Shown piece by piece: positions 10,408 to 21,556 of a stretch of DNA of 45,000 nt. Origin of the DNA: Adiantum capillus-veneris (lineage: Eukaryota > Streptophyta > Polypodiopsida > Polypodiales > Pteridaceae). The notes beneath the pieces were generated by a model. It did not search any database. It had not been told where the DNA came from and saw only the letters and a program-made list of their open reading frames with translations. Within the stretch, counting starts at the first letter, position 1. Each line of letters starts with the position of its first letter. The stretch is from positions 152,586,945 through 152,631,944 of the forward strand of contig CM043950.1 of the NCBI GenBank assembly GCA_014529385.2. The letters run 5' to 3'. Position numbers and translations under genes: made by a program.

Positions 10408-10619
10408 TTACCTCACTCTTGAAAGGCTGCCACAAGCATGTCTGCACATTTGTCCTATCAATCTTCCATAGTAAAGTGACAAGCTCTACTTGGTGTCTGG
10501 GAGACGTCGTCTCCGCAAACTTGATCTAAGCATGCATACTACTTCATTTTTGTGCACAATAAAGAAAAAGAGAGTCTTATAAGACAAAGACTTTGTTCAT
10601 TTTTAACATTGTTGTACAT
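10408..10619 (-). other. gypsy A 3' untranslated end and purine-rich tract
   Basis: Between the polyprotein end and the 3' LTR there is no coding sequence. The bases next to the LTR read aagagtgaggtaa on the - strand, a plausible but weak polypurine tract. Confidence 0.5.
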
Positions 10620-13600
10620 TTTCTTCCTCTTGGGAAGCATTGTAAGCATTGACAAGGTTTAGGTTATCCTTTAATTGTATGCCTTGCATCCATCTAGCAT
10701 CTTCAAAAGGATAATTCTTAAACTTAATAAGATATCGTCAGATAGTCTTACCGCCTCTTAGTACCTTGTCTTCATGTCGGAGAATGGACTCGGGCTGCAG
10801 CACCGCTTGTTGGTCCTTGATCTCCGATGGGTCTTCAATAGTTGGTTCTTGAGGTGGCTCTCCTTTGTAAGGCTTTAATAGGCTCACATGGAAAGCATTG
10901 TGTATGAGCCAATGATTGGGCAACTTGAGTTGATAGACCATCTCATTGATTGGCCTAAGAATCAGGAAGGGACCATAGTACCTTTTTTCTAGTTTAGCAT
11001 AGTACTTTTGGTGTCCCATAGGATTCTTGCCCGTCGTGTGCCTTAATTGAGCCTTGGAAAATTTTAATAAGACCCAATCATTTTCTTTAAAGTCTTGGGC
11101 TCTTTTGTGCTTGTCAGCAGCGGCCTTTTGCCTTTGTTGTGAGATAGAGATAGCATCCTTAATCTTTTGAAAAGATTCTTGTAGGTCTCGGCTATACTCA
11201 TCTGCAGCGAAAATCTTCCCATGTACCTTAAGTAGCAAGGGACTCTTTGATCTTCCCTCAATTATCTCGAAAGGTGCTTTTTGCGTGGAAGTATGTATAG
11301 TGTTATTGTAAGCATATTCCACTAAGGGTAAGTACTTCTCCCATTGGGATCTTTGATCTACTTCCGTTACATAGGCTTTTAGTAGATCTAGGATTGTTAG
11401 GTTAGATATTTCACTTTGGCCATCCGTTTGTGGACGATAGGCCAAAGATAAGTTTAGCATTGTCCCTAAATTCTCAAAGAGACCCTTCTAGAAATTACTG
11501 GTCATTCTAGGATCTCTATCCGACACTATGGACATTGGCAAGCCATGGTACTTGAAAATTTGTGAAATGAAGAGGGTTGCCATTTGATGGGCTTTGATAG
11601 TCTTTTTGACAGGTATAAAATGAGCTTGTTTACTGAACCTGTCAACTATCGTCCATATTCTTGTATTCCCATGGATAGACTTAGGCAATCCATAGATAAA
11701 ATCCATGGATATGCTCTCCCATGGTGAATTAGGGATTGGAAAGGGTTGAAGAAATCCAGGTTGCTTCCCTCTATCAAATTTTGTCTTTTGGCATACCACA
11801 CATTTAGAAACATACTCTTGTATGTTCACTTTCATGGTAGGCCAATAGAAATATGTTTCAATTCCCTTTAAGGTAGATTGAATCCCTCTATGCCCCGCAT
11901 AAGGAGGAGCATGAAATTCATACATCACTTTCTCACGTAGTGAGTTAGTAACGCATAGTCTATTGCCATAGAGAAGATAACCATCTTGTAAAGTAAATGG
12001 TTCTTGTTTCTTCCCTAATGCAAGGGCTGAAATCACATCTCTAAAATCAGGATCAATAGCATACTCATATATCATTGAAGATAGATCATTGTGAGTTGCT
12101 ATGGAAACCGCATTCACTCTCGGCCGTCTTGAGAGTGCATCAGCTACTTGATTATGCTTGCCAACAATGTGAGCAATATGAAAATGAAATTGCGAAAGAA
12201 AATTTTCCCACTTCATTTGTTTGTCGGAGAGCTTGGTCTGTGTCATGAAGTACTTAAGACTTTGGTGATCCGTTCCCAAAATGAAAGGAGTCCCCATTAA
12301 ATAGTGCTTCCATGAGTCTAAGGCATGTAGAACTGCAAGGAGTTCCTATTCATATATGCCTAGATCTTGCTCAACAAGGTCGAGCCTTCAACTTTCATAG
12401 CCTATGGCGTGCCCTTCTTGAAGCAAAACAATTCGAAGGTAATCACCACAAGCATCACATTGGACCTCAAATGGTTTTGAGAGATCCGGTAGTGTAAGCA
12501 CAGGTTGAGAGATAAGCTTTTCTTTAAGATTTTCGAAAGCATTGCTCTCCTTAGCAGACCATGTATACCTAACGCTTTTCTTTGTTAGGTCATGTAATGG
12601 TCTCGCAATTTGTGATAACTTTTCTATGAAGAGTCTATAGTATGCACACATACGTATAAAGCTTCTTAGTTCATGAAGATTCTTTGGTTTAGGCCATCCT
12701 TTTATTACCTCTAACTTTGATGGATCCATTTGGATGCCAGCTTGAGAGATAATGTGACCTAAATACTGAATCTCTTGCAAGAAAAATTCACTTTTCTTTC
12801 GATTAACATAAAGTTTATTCTCTCTTAAAACTTGAAATATTACGTGGAGGTGTTGCTTGTGTTCGTCTAATGAATTAGAGTAGATGATAATATCATCAAA
12901 GAACACTCCAGTGAAGGTTCAACGGGGCCTGAACAGCTTCTCCATCAAGCGGTTGAATGTAGCTGGTGCATTGGTCAAGCCAAAAGGCATGACAATGTAT
13001 TCGTAAAGACCAAATGTGGTGTTTACAATGTCTTGATCAACTATCCTTATTTGATGATAGACACTTTTTAGGTCAATCCTATTGAAGTAGGTTGATCCTG
13101 GTAGCTTATCAAATAGGTCTTCTACCCGTGGAACCGGAAACCTATTCTTGATAGTGATCCTATTTAGTGCTCTATAGTCGACACACATACGATATGTGCC
13201 GTCTTTCTTTTGCACTAATAGCACAGGTGAGAAAAATGGAGATGAGCTAGGCCTAACCAGGCCCTTCTCAACTAACTCATGCACTTGCCACATAATCTCC
13301 CCTTGTTGAGCTTGAGAAACTCTATAAGGAGGTTTGTTAGGTGGTGAACTTCCTGGAAGAAGTTCACTTGCATGGTCATCATTACCTCGTTTAGGAGGTA
13401 GCTCACAAGGGATGTCGTCAATAAAGACATCTTGAAACCCCTTGAGAAAATTGGATAGCTCTAATTCCTTTTGGTTGCTTTTATTTTCTTTTGCTAAAGC
13501 ATTAGGTTCATTTTGAGATTCTTTAACAAAAATCATGTACACGGAAATAGAGCTCTTTATTGACTTGTTAAAAGTTGGTGTATGTACAATGGGGATAGTG

Positions 13601-14086
13601 TTACCCATTTCCTTAGCATCCTTATACATGTCTTTTTCCGTGAACTTAAAGGAGATTCTCCTTTCAGGGAATTTAACATTGGTAGCCAGGCGGTCAAACC
13701 ATGATGCCCCTAGGATTACATCCTCATGCTTGAGAGGAGAGATAAAGAAGTCCTCTTTGTCCACATAGCTTTGGACAAGAAGCCTCAATTTCCTGATTAA
13801 GGGAGTGACTGAAGCTTCTTGCCCCTTGAAAGCATTGTCTGCGGGTAGAACATCTCCCATCTCATAGGCTTGTATGCCTAGCTTGGTGGCCAAATCTATA
13901 GATATAAAATTGTGAGTAGAACCAGGGTCAAAGAGAATAAAAGCATCATGTTCTCTTACCTTTTCCCAAGCATGGCATAGAGGAGATCCTTTGTGGTGAG
14001 TTTGGTGAGTCTCCTCCTCTTGGATTTCAACCAAGGTAGCTCTAGGAGAATCTTGGCGGTTGTTCTTTTGGGGACAAGCGCGGTAT
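10620..14086 (-). pseudogene. pol: gypsy A gag end-pol polyprotein (PR, RT, RNH, IN, chromodomain)
   Basis: The - strand frame begins at the inversion joint with TYRACPQK, the second half of a gag zinc knuckle. Protease follows with [10 protein letters not shown]. Reverse transcriptase runs from about 13,370 with [32 protein letters not shown] and a VFFDDIIIYS active site. RNase H carries CDAC and TDHQSL. The integrase zinc region (H..H, CVVCQ) leads to a core with SMDFIYGLP, VSDRDPRM and DGQSE. The end (10,620-10,800) looks chromodomain-like (LRGGKTI, YLIKFKNYP, ARWM). In-frame stops are at 12,919, 12,388, 12,346, 11,488 and 10,738, and no frameshift was needed. The first half of gag lies inverted at 18,469-19,925. 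This copy cannot make a functional polyprotein. Confidence 0.88.
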
Positions 14087-15198
14087 GTGTCTCCAGGTAA
14101 TCATCGGCTTCACGATGTACATAGAAATCAAGTACAAGAATGCATTTAAAGATGAAATTAAATTAAAAAAATTCATTTAAACCACATGGAATAACATAAT
14201 CAAAAGATCCTCACGAAGTGCATGAAGCAGGCCAAAGAAAAGTGCACTACAAAAGCTTGGTCACCACTTTTGGTCAGAGAAAGCTGGGGGTTAATCACGA
14301 TAGGATTCAAATAGGCAACAGTATTGTTGAGCAACTCTAAAACATAGGCAAGATGGGGAGCTGTGCGAATTATCAGTAAGAGATGCTTCTCTCTCTCTCG
14401 TGCTCGACCTGGGGTGCTAACTATAATCGTAAGAGAAGTAAGAGCTACTTCTCTCTCTTTTGCGTGCATGTAGTGCACACAGATCCGCTTTGCACCTGAA
14501 AAGCTGGTCATCCACGCTTTTTAGTCTTAAAAGAACGTGGAATTATCTAAAATAGCATGCCAGCTAAACTAGGCAGGGTAAAAATATCATTTGACTATTG
14601 CAATAGCCCTCGCGAGGCACAGCTGCATTAATTGCTTCAACTCTTATATGCTTTTAGACTCTACAAATAGTGTAGGCCGTCTCAGAGTAAGAATTAGCGA
14701 ATAATGCTCTTTTGGTTCTATAAAGGGCGTAGGCCGTAGTCGATACATGTTATACATCTGCCATGTTACATATTTGCGCTACATCCATAATCGATACATG
14801 TTATACATCTGCGCTGTAGACAGATATAGTCGATGCCTGATATACACAAGGCGATAGATGTCACTATGTAGTAGCCACATCAGGCTGCACCATAGTGACC
14901 TAGAAGCAAATTATATCAGACTGCACCAGCATGCCTCTTGCATCCTCTTACCCACGTCGCTAGCACCCACCTTACAACCTTATGACCTGCATGCGACTAC
15001 AACACGACCATAAAGAAAAAAGGGCTTAAGTTGATTTGACATATCTTTGGCTGTGTTTTGCGTGATGATGACGCTTTTGCTATAGTGGTTCACTCAACAA
15101 CTTGCTTGAGAAAATTGTTTGTTGCATCGTGAAGCTTCGTTACCAACAAACGTGCCTTGTCTTGGATGGACTACTCACCAAAATGTTATGCCTTGGAA
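14087..15198 (-). repeat. copia-like element interior, first copy of the duplicated unit
   Basis: This non-coding interior runs away from the primer-binding site on the - strand. It matches 20,161-21,270 on the + strand almost along its length. I see no gag or pol motifs, so the element is probably non-autonomous (LARD-like). The similarity stops exactly at the inversion joint. Confidence 0.75.
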
Positions 15199-15214
15199 GG
15201 CTGCTCTGATACCA
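15199..15214 (-). promoter_or_regulatory. Primer-binding site of the copia-like element
   Basis: On the - strand, TGGTATCAGAGCAGCC lies immediately after the LTR end CAACA. It is complementary to the 3' end of plant initiator tRNA-Met, the usual primer of plant Ty1/copia elements. Confidence 0.88.
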
Positions 15215-15238
15215 TGTTGAACTGGAGATGAGACACGA

Positions 15239-15288
<50 letters not shown>

Positions 15289-15388
15289 CCACGATTGCAA
15301 GCCCCAAAGTGTGTATACTGATAACACAGGATGTGTTTATATAGAGGGGACAAGGGTGCTCAACAGAGATACTATATATAGCTCAACA
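15215..15388 (-). repeat. copia-like 5' LTR with internal (GA/CT)n
   Basis: On the - strand it starts TGTTGAGC and ends TTCAACA. It contains a TATA-like CTATATAAACAC and a (CT)n tract of about 40 bases (15,242-15,283). The partner 3' LTR is at 31,460-31,655. The outer flank is CATAG on the + strand (15,389-15,393), the reverse complement of CTATG, which flanks the 3' LTR. Confidence 0.85.
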
Positions 15389-15795
15389 CATAGTAGCTGT
15401 GATGGCGGGGGGTGGCGTTCTTGTAGATTGGAAGGCAGCATATGACAAGTGGAAACGACATGCCTCTATGCATAAGGAGATTTCATATTGGGAATGAAAT
15501 ACGCCGTTCGGCAAGAGCAGCTACCACTGACAGAAGTCCGTGCAAGAATGCAATTACGACGAGGGAAATTTTTACAACCTAAATTTTGATCGAGATGTGT
15601 TCGACCTCATGGAGCTCTACTACGGATATGACCCTGTGCTGAATCCACTAAGCTCTGTCGTCGACTCTATCAATAGTATGGAAATATGTTTTGCAACATT
15701 TTTGCTATACCAAGCTAACTCTGGATCAAAAGTACTCATGTCTTTTAATGTTTTGTAGATATGCGTACTCCACAAACCCCTGGTGCTGGTGATAG
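15389..15795 (+). pseudogene. SANT-like partner gene, middle piece with an intron
   Basis: The frame enters from the CTATG/CATAG junction as ...IVAVMAGGGVLVDWKAAYDKW, matching the tryptophan-rich end of a Myb/SANT domain. It continues through SYWE and then NFDRDVFDLMELYYG, a pattern typical of plant Harbinger SANT proteins. In-frame TGA stops lie at 15,495 and 15,528. A probable 83-bp intron (15,676-15,758, GT...TTTTGTAG) joins SIN to MRTPQTPGAGDS in frame. The piece ends at GATAG (15,791-15,795), where an LTR is inserted. The next residues, DYMDETFERT, resume at 17,397. The N-terminal part lies at 31,656-32,160 on the - strand. Confidence 0.68.
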
Positions 15796-17391
15796 TTTCA
15801 TAATAATAAATATCTAATTCTCCTAAATGATTTTCTCATGTTAAACTGGTCATTTAATATGGGTAAGTGCCAGCGGAGAAAAAGCTAGAATATTGGTTAA
15901 GCTAGTTGACCGGCAACAGTAGGGATCCAAAGGAGGGAAAATAGGGATCCAAAGGGGGGGCCATCTGCAGAAGAGCTATGTGCGATAATGGGCTTAAAAG
16001 ACCCTAAGGTTCAGCCCATTAAGACTTCCAAAATTCTATGGTTTCCAAAATTCAAAGGTTGTGTCCAAAGGTCAAACTTTGGGAAAATTGGATGCTTTGT
16101 GTGTGCCCCAAAAGTCTTTAGCAATCCCTACATAGGAGGGGGCGAGCCTTGCTTGTAAGAGATGAGAGAGAAAGTCACACACACACACACACAAGCTTCC
16201 TTTACACAAAGGGAATGAGGGACACATGTCAGCTCCCTAGCCCAGATGCCCACAAGGTGTACCCAATTCCTATTGGATGGCCTTGGAGGTGGATCAATGA
16301 GAATTAGGCTAAAGTAAATCTATTTTAATTAATTTAAAAACACTTAATTAAAGAACCAATGAGAATTAAGCCCTCTAAAAGACTATTGGACAGTCTCGTA
16401 AGGGGTCCAATGAGCATTCAACAGCCCAATGGCTTGCCTGATTCCTATTGGCCAGGAGGCAAAGGGGTCGAATGAGAGTTTAGTTGAATTATTAAAATAC
16501 CTAAATATCTCACAAAAGGGGAAAGGGGGACACATGTCAGAAGGCTATCACTTATGCTGCTTAATTGTCATTGGCTAGCCCTGGGGAGGTTCAATGAGAG
16601 GGTAGCATGAGCAAATAGCAAGAGGGGTCGACCAAGAGAGAGGGGGGGCTGATTTTTGCAAGGCATTATCACACACACACACACTCACACAATCTCATGT
16701 GTGAAGTAAAGAAGACTCTCTCTCCTTCCCAAGCTTTAATGGAAAGCTTATCACCTACTCCAAGCTTGTTAGAAGGGAGGCCTACACCAACAACTCTTGG
16801 CTTTGTGATGCAAATCCAACCAAGAGCCAAGATTCAACGCATGCTCATCTCCTCTACCATGATAATTACTAAGTTCAGCTATGCTAATATGAGTGATTAT
16901 GTGAGGAGATGTACATCTTTCTCGCAAGAATACTCCTTCTTCCTCTCAATCTACTCTCATACCCCTCTAGCTCTCACCATCTTCGAAGGTGTGTGAGGTC
17001 TTGGGTCTGAGACCGGAGACAATTGATGTTGTGGCTGATAAGTGTTTTGCTTGGTGCATGAAGCTTTCATCTTCATTGCAGTAGCTAGTCTTGAAGGAAC
17101 ACAAAGAATTGTATTGTACAATGTCTCTCTTGATGGGAGGAACCATAATACAAAGCCTTTTGGAGGGGGAACCGGCTCCATGTAAATCCGGTCCTCAACT
17201 GTTGTCAATATCTTAATTTCTCTCTCTTTTGAAAGTATTGTTCATGCTATCTAACTAGGTGTTATGCTTTTTGTTGCTCTCTCCACCCAAGCACTCTTGT
17301 AATTCTCATTAGGAATCTATTCTAATGAAATGCTCACTATGTTCATGCTAATTTCCGCTACACACAAGTGTTTAGGCCATTACATGTTACA
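15796..17391 (+). repeat. gypsy A LTR, full copy flanked by GATAG on both sides
   Basis: This LTR matches 8,797-10,407 in inverse orientation along its length. GATAG sits at 15,791-15,795 and again at 17,392-17,396, and the SANT reading frame continues across it, so by itself it looks like a solo LTR. Its first two bases are TT instead of TG. No polypurine tract precedes it and no primer site follows it. I interpret it as the 5' boundary of gypsy A, reduced by LTR-LTR recombination after a tandem duplication. Confidence 0.82.
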
Positions 17392-17786
17392 GATAGTGAC
17401 TACATGGATGAAACCTTTGAGAGGACTCCCACCAATGGTGGGGTCCCAAAGCGAGTACAAAAGCGGTCCCATGTGTATGATGTGGGTTTGATTGCACAAG
17501 CACTTAAAGCTGAAGAGGAAGCCAAAAATGTAAGACACAAGGACATTATTGACCTTGAGCGTACAAAAACTGAAATCGGGTTGCGTTTGGCATTGGGGAT
17601 AGAAGGACTCTCAAATGCCTTGAACACGATTGCTGATAAGATGTATCACCAGAAAAATTGTATGGTTGTCTTGTTCGGCTTCAATGTTATCGACATTATG
17701 AACACAACTTTCTTCTTTTTGGGGATTTCCCACATGTATTGTTTTAGTCGAGTATTGTATTTTGCACATGTATTGTTTTAGTTGAG
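17392..17786 (+). pseudogene. SANT-like partner gene, C-terminal piece (copy F)
   Basis: This is a second copy of the C-terminal SANT segment found at 8,430-8,796, in inverse orientation. It reads DYMDETFERTPTNGG, the KRVQKR basic patch, then EEEAKNVRHKDIIDLERT and IADKM. The stop codon of copy A is changed to a tyrosine codon here, so the frame runs on to 17,781. A roughly 34-bp phrase (cacatgtattgttttag...) is tandemly doubled at 17,731-17,793. It is sandwiched between a full LTR and a partial LTR. Confidence 0.65.
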
Positions 17787-18066
17787 TATTGTACAATGTC
17801 TCTCTTGATGGGAGAAACCATAATACAAAGCCTTTTGGAGGGGGGACCGGCTCCATGTGAATCCGGTCCTCAACTGTTGTCAATAGCTTAATTTCTCTCT
17901 CTTTTGAAAGTATTGTTCATGCTATCTAACTAGGTTTTATGCTTTTTGTTGTTCTCTCCACCCAAGCACTCTTGTAATTCTCATTAGGAATCTATTCTAA
18001 TGAAATGCTCACTATGTTCATGCTAATTTCCGCTACACACAAGTTTTTAGGCCATTAAATGTTACA
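17787..18066 (+). repeat. Partial gypsy A 5' LTR (last 280 bp)
   Basis: These bases match the last 280 bases of the full LTR (17,112-17,391), also ending TTACA, and lead directly into the primer-binding site. The start coincides with TATTGTA, a 7-base string present in both the LTR and the SANT 3' region, which suggests a microhomology joint. Confidence 0.85.
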
Positions 18067-18067
18067 C

Positions 18068-18079
18068 TGGTATCAAAGC
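18068..18079 (+). promoter_or_regulatory. gypsy A primer-binding site
   Basis: TGGTATCAAAGC lies two bases after the LTR end. It differs by one base from the initiator tRNA-Met complement TGGTATCAGAGC. Confidence 0.8.
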
Positions 18080-18468
18080 ACAAGGTTTCTCTTTTTTTGC
18101 TCAAGAAGGGAGGTCCTCAAGCTAGCTATAAATGGTTGGTATTATTAATTGCCTGTGAGTAAGTAGAATAGGGATTTTTCAGCCTTGCAGTGCGCCTGTC
18201 TTTGTGGAGTTAACGGGGCATCACCGTCGAGAGCTATGGTCTTAATAGTGGAGTCCTACGGGGATTGCCTATGGCTTAACCACTATTGAGCTATTAGAAG
18301 CTTGACAGGAGCCGGTGCTGTTTTGGTGTTGAACGACCCTCTCTTCTATTCCTTGCAATTAATGGTATTCGAGCCACGGGTACAGTAGCTTGAGTGCTTT
18401 TTCTAAAGGGGTAAAGAAGAGTAGCAACTAGGGCTTGAAGTGCCAAAGTACACCTAAAAGTTGTTAGA
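18080..18468 (+). other. gypsy A leader
   Basis: Untranslated stretch between the primer-binding site and the gag start. No gene or structural element is recognised. Confidence 0.5.
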
Positions 18469-19925
18469 ATGGCTGACAATAGTAAAGAGAGTGAAATTAA
18501 TGTTGATAGCTTTGATTTTGCTAATGAGCAAGCTACTAATGATGCACCGATGCTTGTTAACTATTTTGTTTCTAAGCTTCAACAAGCCATGGGCAATCCA
18601 CCTCTCCAAAGTGAAGTGCAACGGCAGCTCCATGCTCATGGGATTCTCGAAGCTCACCACCATGACGAGAGAACACCTAGGAAGACTCCTTGTTAGACTT
18701 CCAAAAGAGGTCCTCTCCGATTCGGGAAGAAGAAGATAATCCATACGAAGGGCTCAAGAATTTACTTCTTGATGATGCATCTCCTTCTCAAGGGAGAACT
18801 CAAGAGCCTCCACCGAAGGAACGAGAAAGAAGTTACTCTCCCGCCACCTCGGTGGAGATGGCTCCACGAAGACGGCGGGCTAAACGCTCTCCATCAAAAC
18901 CAAAGCGGAGAAGACCATCGCACCCTTCTCCACACCATAATTCAAAGAGAGATGATAAAAAGCAAGAGAAGAAAAAGGCGAGAAAGAGGACACCCTCTTC
19001 TCCATCTTCTTCATCCTCTTCCTCTTATGAAAGTGATGGTAAAGACGACGAAGATCAAGACAAGAAAAAGGTGAGAAAGAGGTCACCCTCTTCTCCACCT
19101 TCCTCAAATTCTTCATCTTCTGAAGAAAGTGATGGTGCAACCTTTGAACCATCAAAAAGAATAGGCCATAGGAAATCCTATGCCGCATGGAAGAGGTCGT
19201 CCAAGCTCAATAAGTTCAAAGAGGGAGGGAAGAGCATCTCTTTCCTTACCTATGATGGCACCTTTGGTGCTACAAACAAAGTCTTGGCCTTTATCCAACA
19301 ATTTGATGTGGCATTTGGAGATGAGGGCTTCACGGAGACCTCTAAGCTACACTATGTAGCTATGCACTTTCAAAATTCCGCCAAACAATGGTGGTCTAGC
19401 CTACGAGCCAACGGTGAAGCTCCACGAACATGGAAAGCTTTAAGAGCTTCCATTATGAAGCAGTTTTTGGCCACCGATGCCAAAGACAAAGTAATCACCG
19501 AATGGCGAAACTTGAAGCTCTCTCCCTATGAATCCATCCACAAATATGTAGACAAGTTTTGGGACCTACAACTCAAAGCCACTGTCTTCAAAAAGTTGGA
19601 TTTTGGAGAGCAAAAGCAACAATTTTGTGCGGGCTTAACCGAAGAAATGGCGGAGTATGTCAACTCCCAAAGGTCACGTACCATATCGGCGGTAATACAC
19701 CATACTATGGTGGCCTCTCGAATCAATTTCCAAACGGGGGCTAAAAGAAATAATAAGCCCACGGAAAACAAGGGTTCCAACAAGCCTAAGGGGAAGGACA
19801 ATGTCCAAAAGTCTCCCAAGGGCAACTCCAACAAAGCTAAAGAGAAGGGAGTTTACAAAGGTAAAAACAAACTCTCTCCTGAAGAGCTTGAGCGTTATCG
19901 CAAGGATAACTGGTGTTTCAAGTGC
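18469..19925 (+). pseudogene. gag: gypsy A gag, frameshifted and cut in the zinc knuckle
   Basis: Gag forms the particle and binds the element RNA. The ATG at 18,469 opens MADNSKESEINVDSF. A frameshift near 18,690 moves reading to the frame that runs to 19,925. A basic, serine-rich region (18,850-19,130) has two units of KK.RKR.PSSP followed by a serine run and ESDG, resembling an SR-type low-complexity domain. The Retrotrans_gag domain follows (about 19,230-19,640), with AKQWWSSLRANG, TWKALRASIMKQF and YVDKFWDLQ. The frame reaches DNWCFKC, the first cysteine pair of a CCHC knuckle, then passes abruptly into copia-like sequence. The other half of the knuckle (TYRAC) is at 14,086 on the opposite strand. 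Confidence 0.82.
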
Positions 19926-21487
19926 AATTTTCTCAAGGAAGCCCTCCAAGATTGATCTAGGCATATCTTGGTTATACTTAAGGCTCTTTTGAATACAAAA
20001 GTACTAAAAAATCAGTAGCAAATGGCTAGTATCTTTCTCATTACATGTATTTATTTGTTATGATCACGTTATGATCTTTCGTCAGCTACTACATATAGAT
20101 TAACAATGCTATAGTTAAGTGACGAGGGCTCCATAAATACAACATGGTATCAGAGCAGCCTTCTAAGGCACAACATTTTGGTGAGTAGTCCATCTAGGAC
20201 AAGGCACGTTTGCTGGTAACGAAGCTTCACGATCCAACAAATAATCATCGCAAGCAAGCTGTTGAGAGAACCACTATATCATAAGCGTCGTCATCAAGCA
20301 AAACACAGCCAAAGATATGTCAAATCAACTTAAGCTCTTTTTCTTTATGATCGTGTTGTAGTCACATGCAGGTCATAAGGTTGTAAGCTGGTTGCTAGCG
20401 ACGTGGGTATGAGGATGCAAGAGGCATGCTGGCGCACTCTGATATAATTTGCTTCTCGGTCACTATGGTGCATCCTGATGTGGCTACTACATAGTGACGT
20501 CGATCGCCTTGTGTATATTAGGCATCGACTATATATCTGTCTCTAGCGAAGATGTATAACATGTATCGATTATGGATGTAGCGCAAATATGTAACATGGC
20601 AGATGTATAACATGTATCGACTACGGCCTATGCCCTTTATAGAACCAAAAGAGCATTATTCGCTAATTCTTACTTTGAGCCGGCCTGCACTATTTGTAGA
20701 GTCTAAAAGCATATAAGAGTTGAAGCAATTAATGCAGCTGTGCCCCGCGATGGCTATTGCAATGGCCGAATGATATTTTTCCCCTGCCTAGTTTAGCTGG
20801 CATGCTATTTCAGAAAATGCCACGTTCTTTTAAGACTAAAAAGCATGGATAACCAGCTTTTCAGGTGCAAAGCAGATCTGTGTGCACTGCATGCACGCAA
20901 AAGAGAGAGAAGTAGCTCTTACTTCTCTTACGATTATAATTAGCACTCCAGGTCGAGCACGAGAGAGAGAAGCATCTCTTACTGATAATTCGCACAACTC
21001 TTCATCTTGCCTATGTTTTAGAGTTGCTCAACAATACGGTTGGCTATTTGAATCCTATCGTGATTAACCCCCAGCTTTCTCAGACCAAAAGTGGTGACCA
21101 AGCTTTTGTAGCGCACTTTTCTTTGGCCTGCTTCATGCACTTTGTAAGGATCTTTTGATTATGTTATTCCATGTGGTTTAAATGAATTCTTTTATTTAAT
21201 CTCATCTTTAAATGCATTCTTGTACTTGATTTCTATGTACATCGTGAAGCCGATGATTACCTGGAGATACAATTCTATCAAGGAAGCCCTCCAAGATTGA
21301 TCTAGGCATATCTTGGTTATACTTAAGGCTCTTTTGAATACAAAAGTACTCAAAAAATCAATAGCGGATGTCTAGTATCTTTGTCATTACATGTGTTTAT
21401 TTGTTATGATCACGTTATGATCTTTAGTCAACTACTACATATAGATTAACAATGCTATAGTTAAGTGACGAGGGCTCCATAAATACA
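19926..21487 (+). repeat. copia-like interior: R block, second primer site, interior copy 2, R block
   Basis: A 215-bp block R (19,926-20,144) recurs at 21,271-21,487. Between them is a second copy of the primer-binding site (20,145-20,160) and of the 1.1-kb interior. A third, partial R-like block follows at 21,488-21,556. If the inversion is undone, the order becomes primer site-interior-R-primer site-interior-R, a tandem duplication of about 1.35 kb. R mimics an LTR by preceding a primer site, but it lacks TG...CA ends. No coding sequence is visible. Confidence 0.75.
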
Positions 21488-21556
21488 AAACTACTTAGCA
21501 AATCAGTAGGGATGGCTAGTACCTTGGTCATTTTATTTGTTATGATCACGTTGTAG

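Larger units (their letters stand above)
14087..19925. other. Inverted segment (about 5.8 kb) inside the nested element
   Basis: At the left edge, the copia-like interior joins gypsy A gag in the middle of the zinc knuckle (sequence resumes at TYRAC). At the right edge, gypsy A gag stops at CFKC and joins copia-like sequence. Turning this segment round rejoins gag with only about 15-17 bases missing, rejoins the copia-like interior, and puts the pieces of the SANT gene in order on one strand. The copia-like LTRs now in opposite orientation carry the same CTATG duplication. Confidence 0.8.

Noticed and set aside
19926-21487. A complete small LTR element (TRIM) with 215-bp LTRs around a primer site
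   Set aside because: The 215-bp blocks lack TG..CA ends, have no target duplication, and the pattern is better explained as a tandem duplication within the larger copia-like element.
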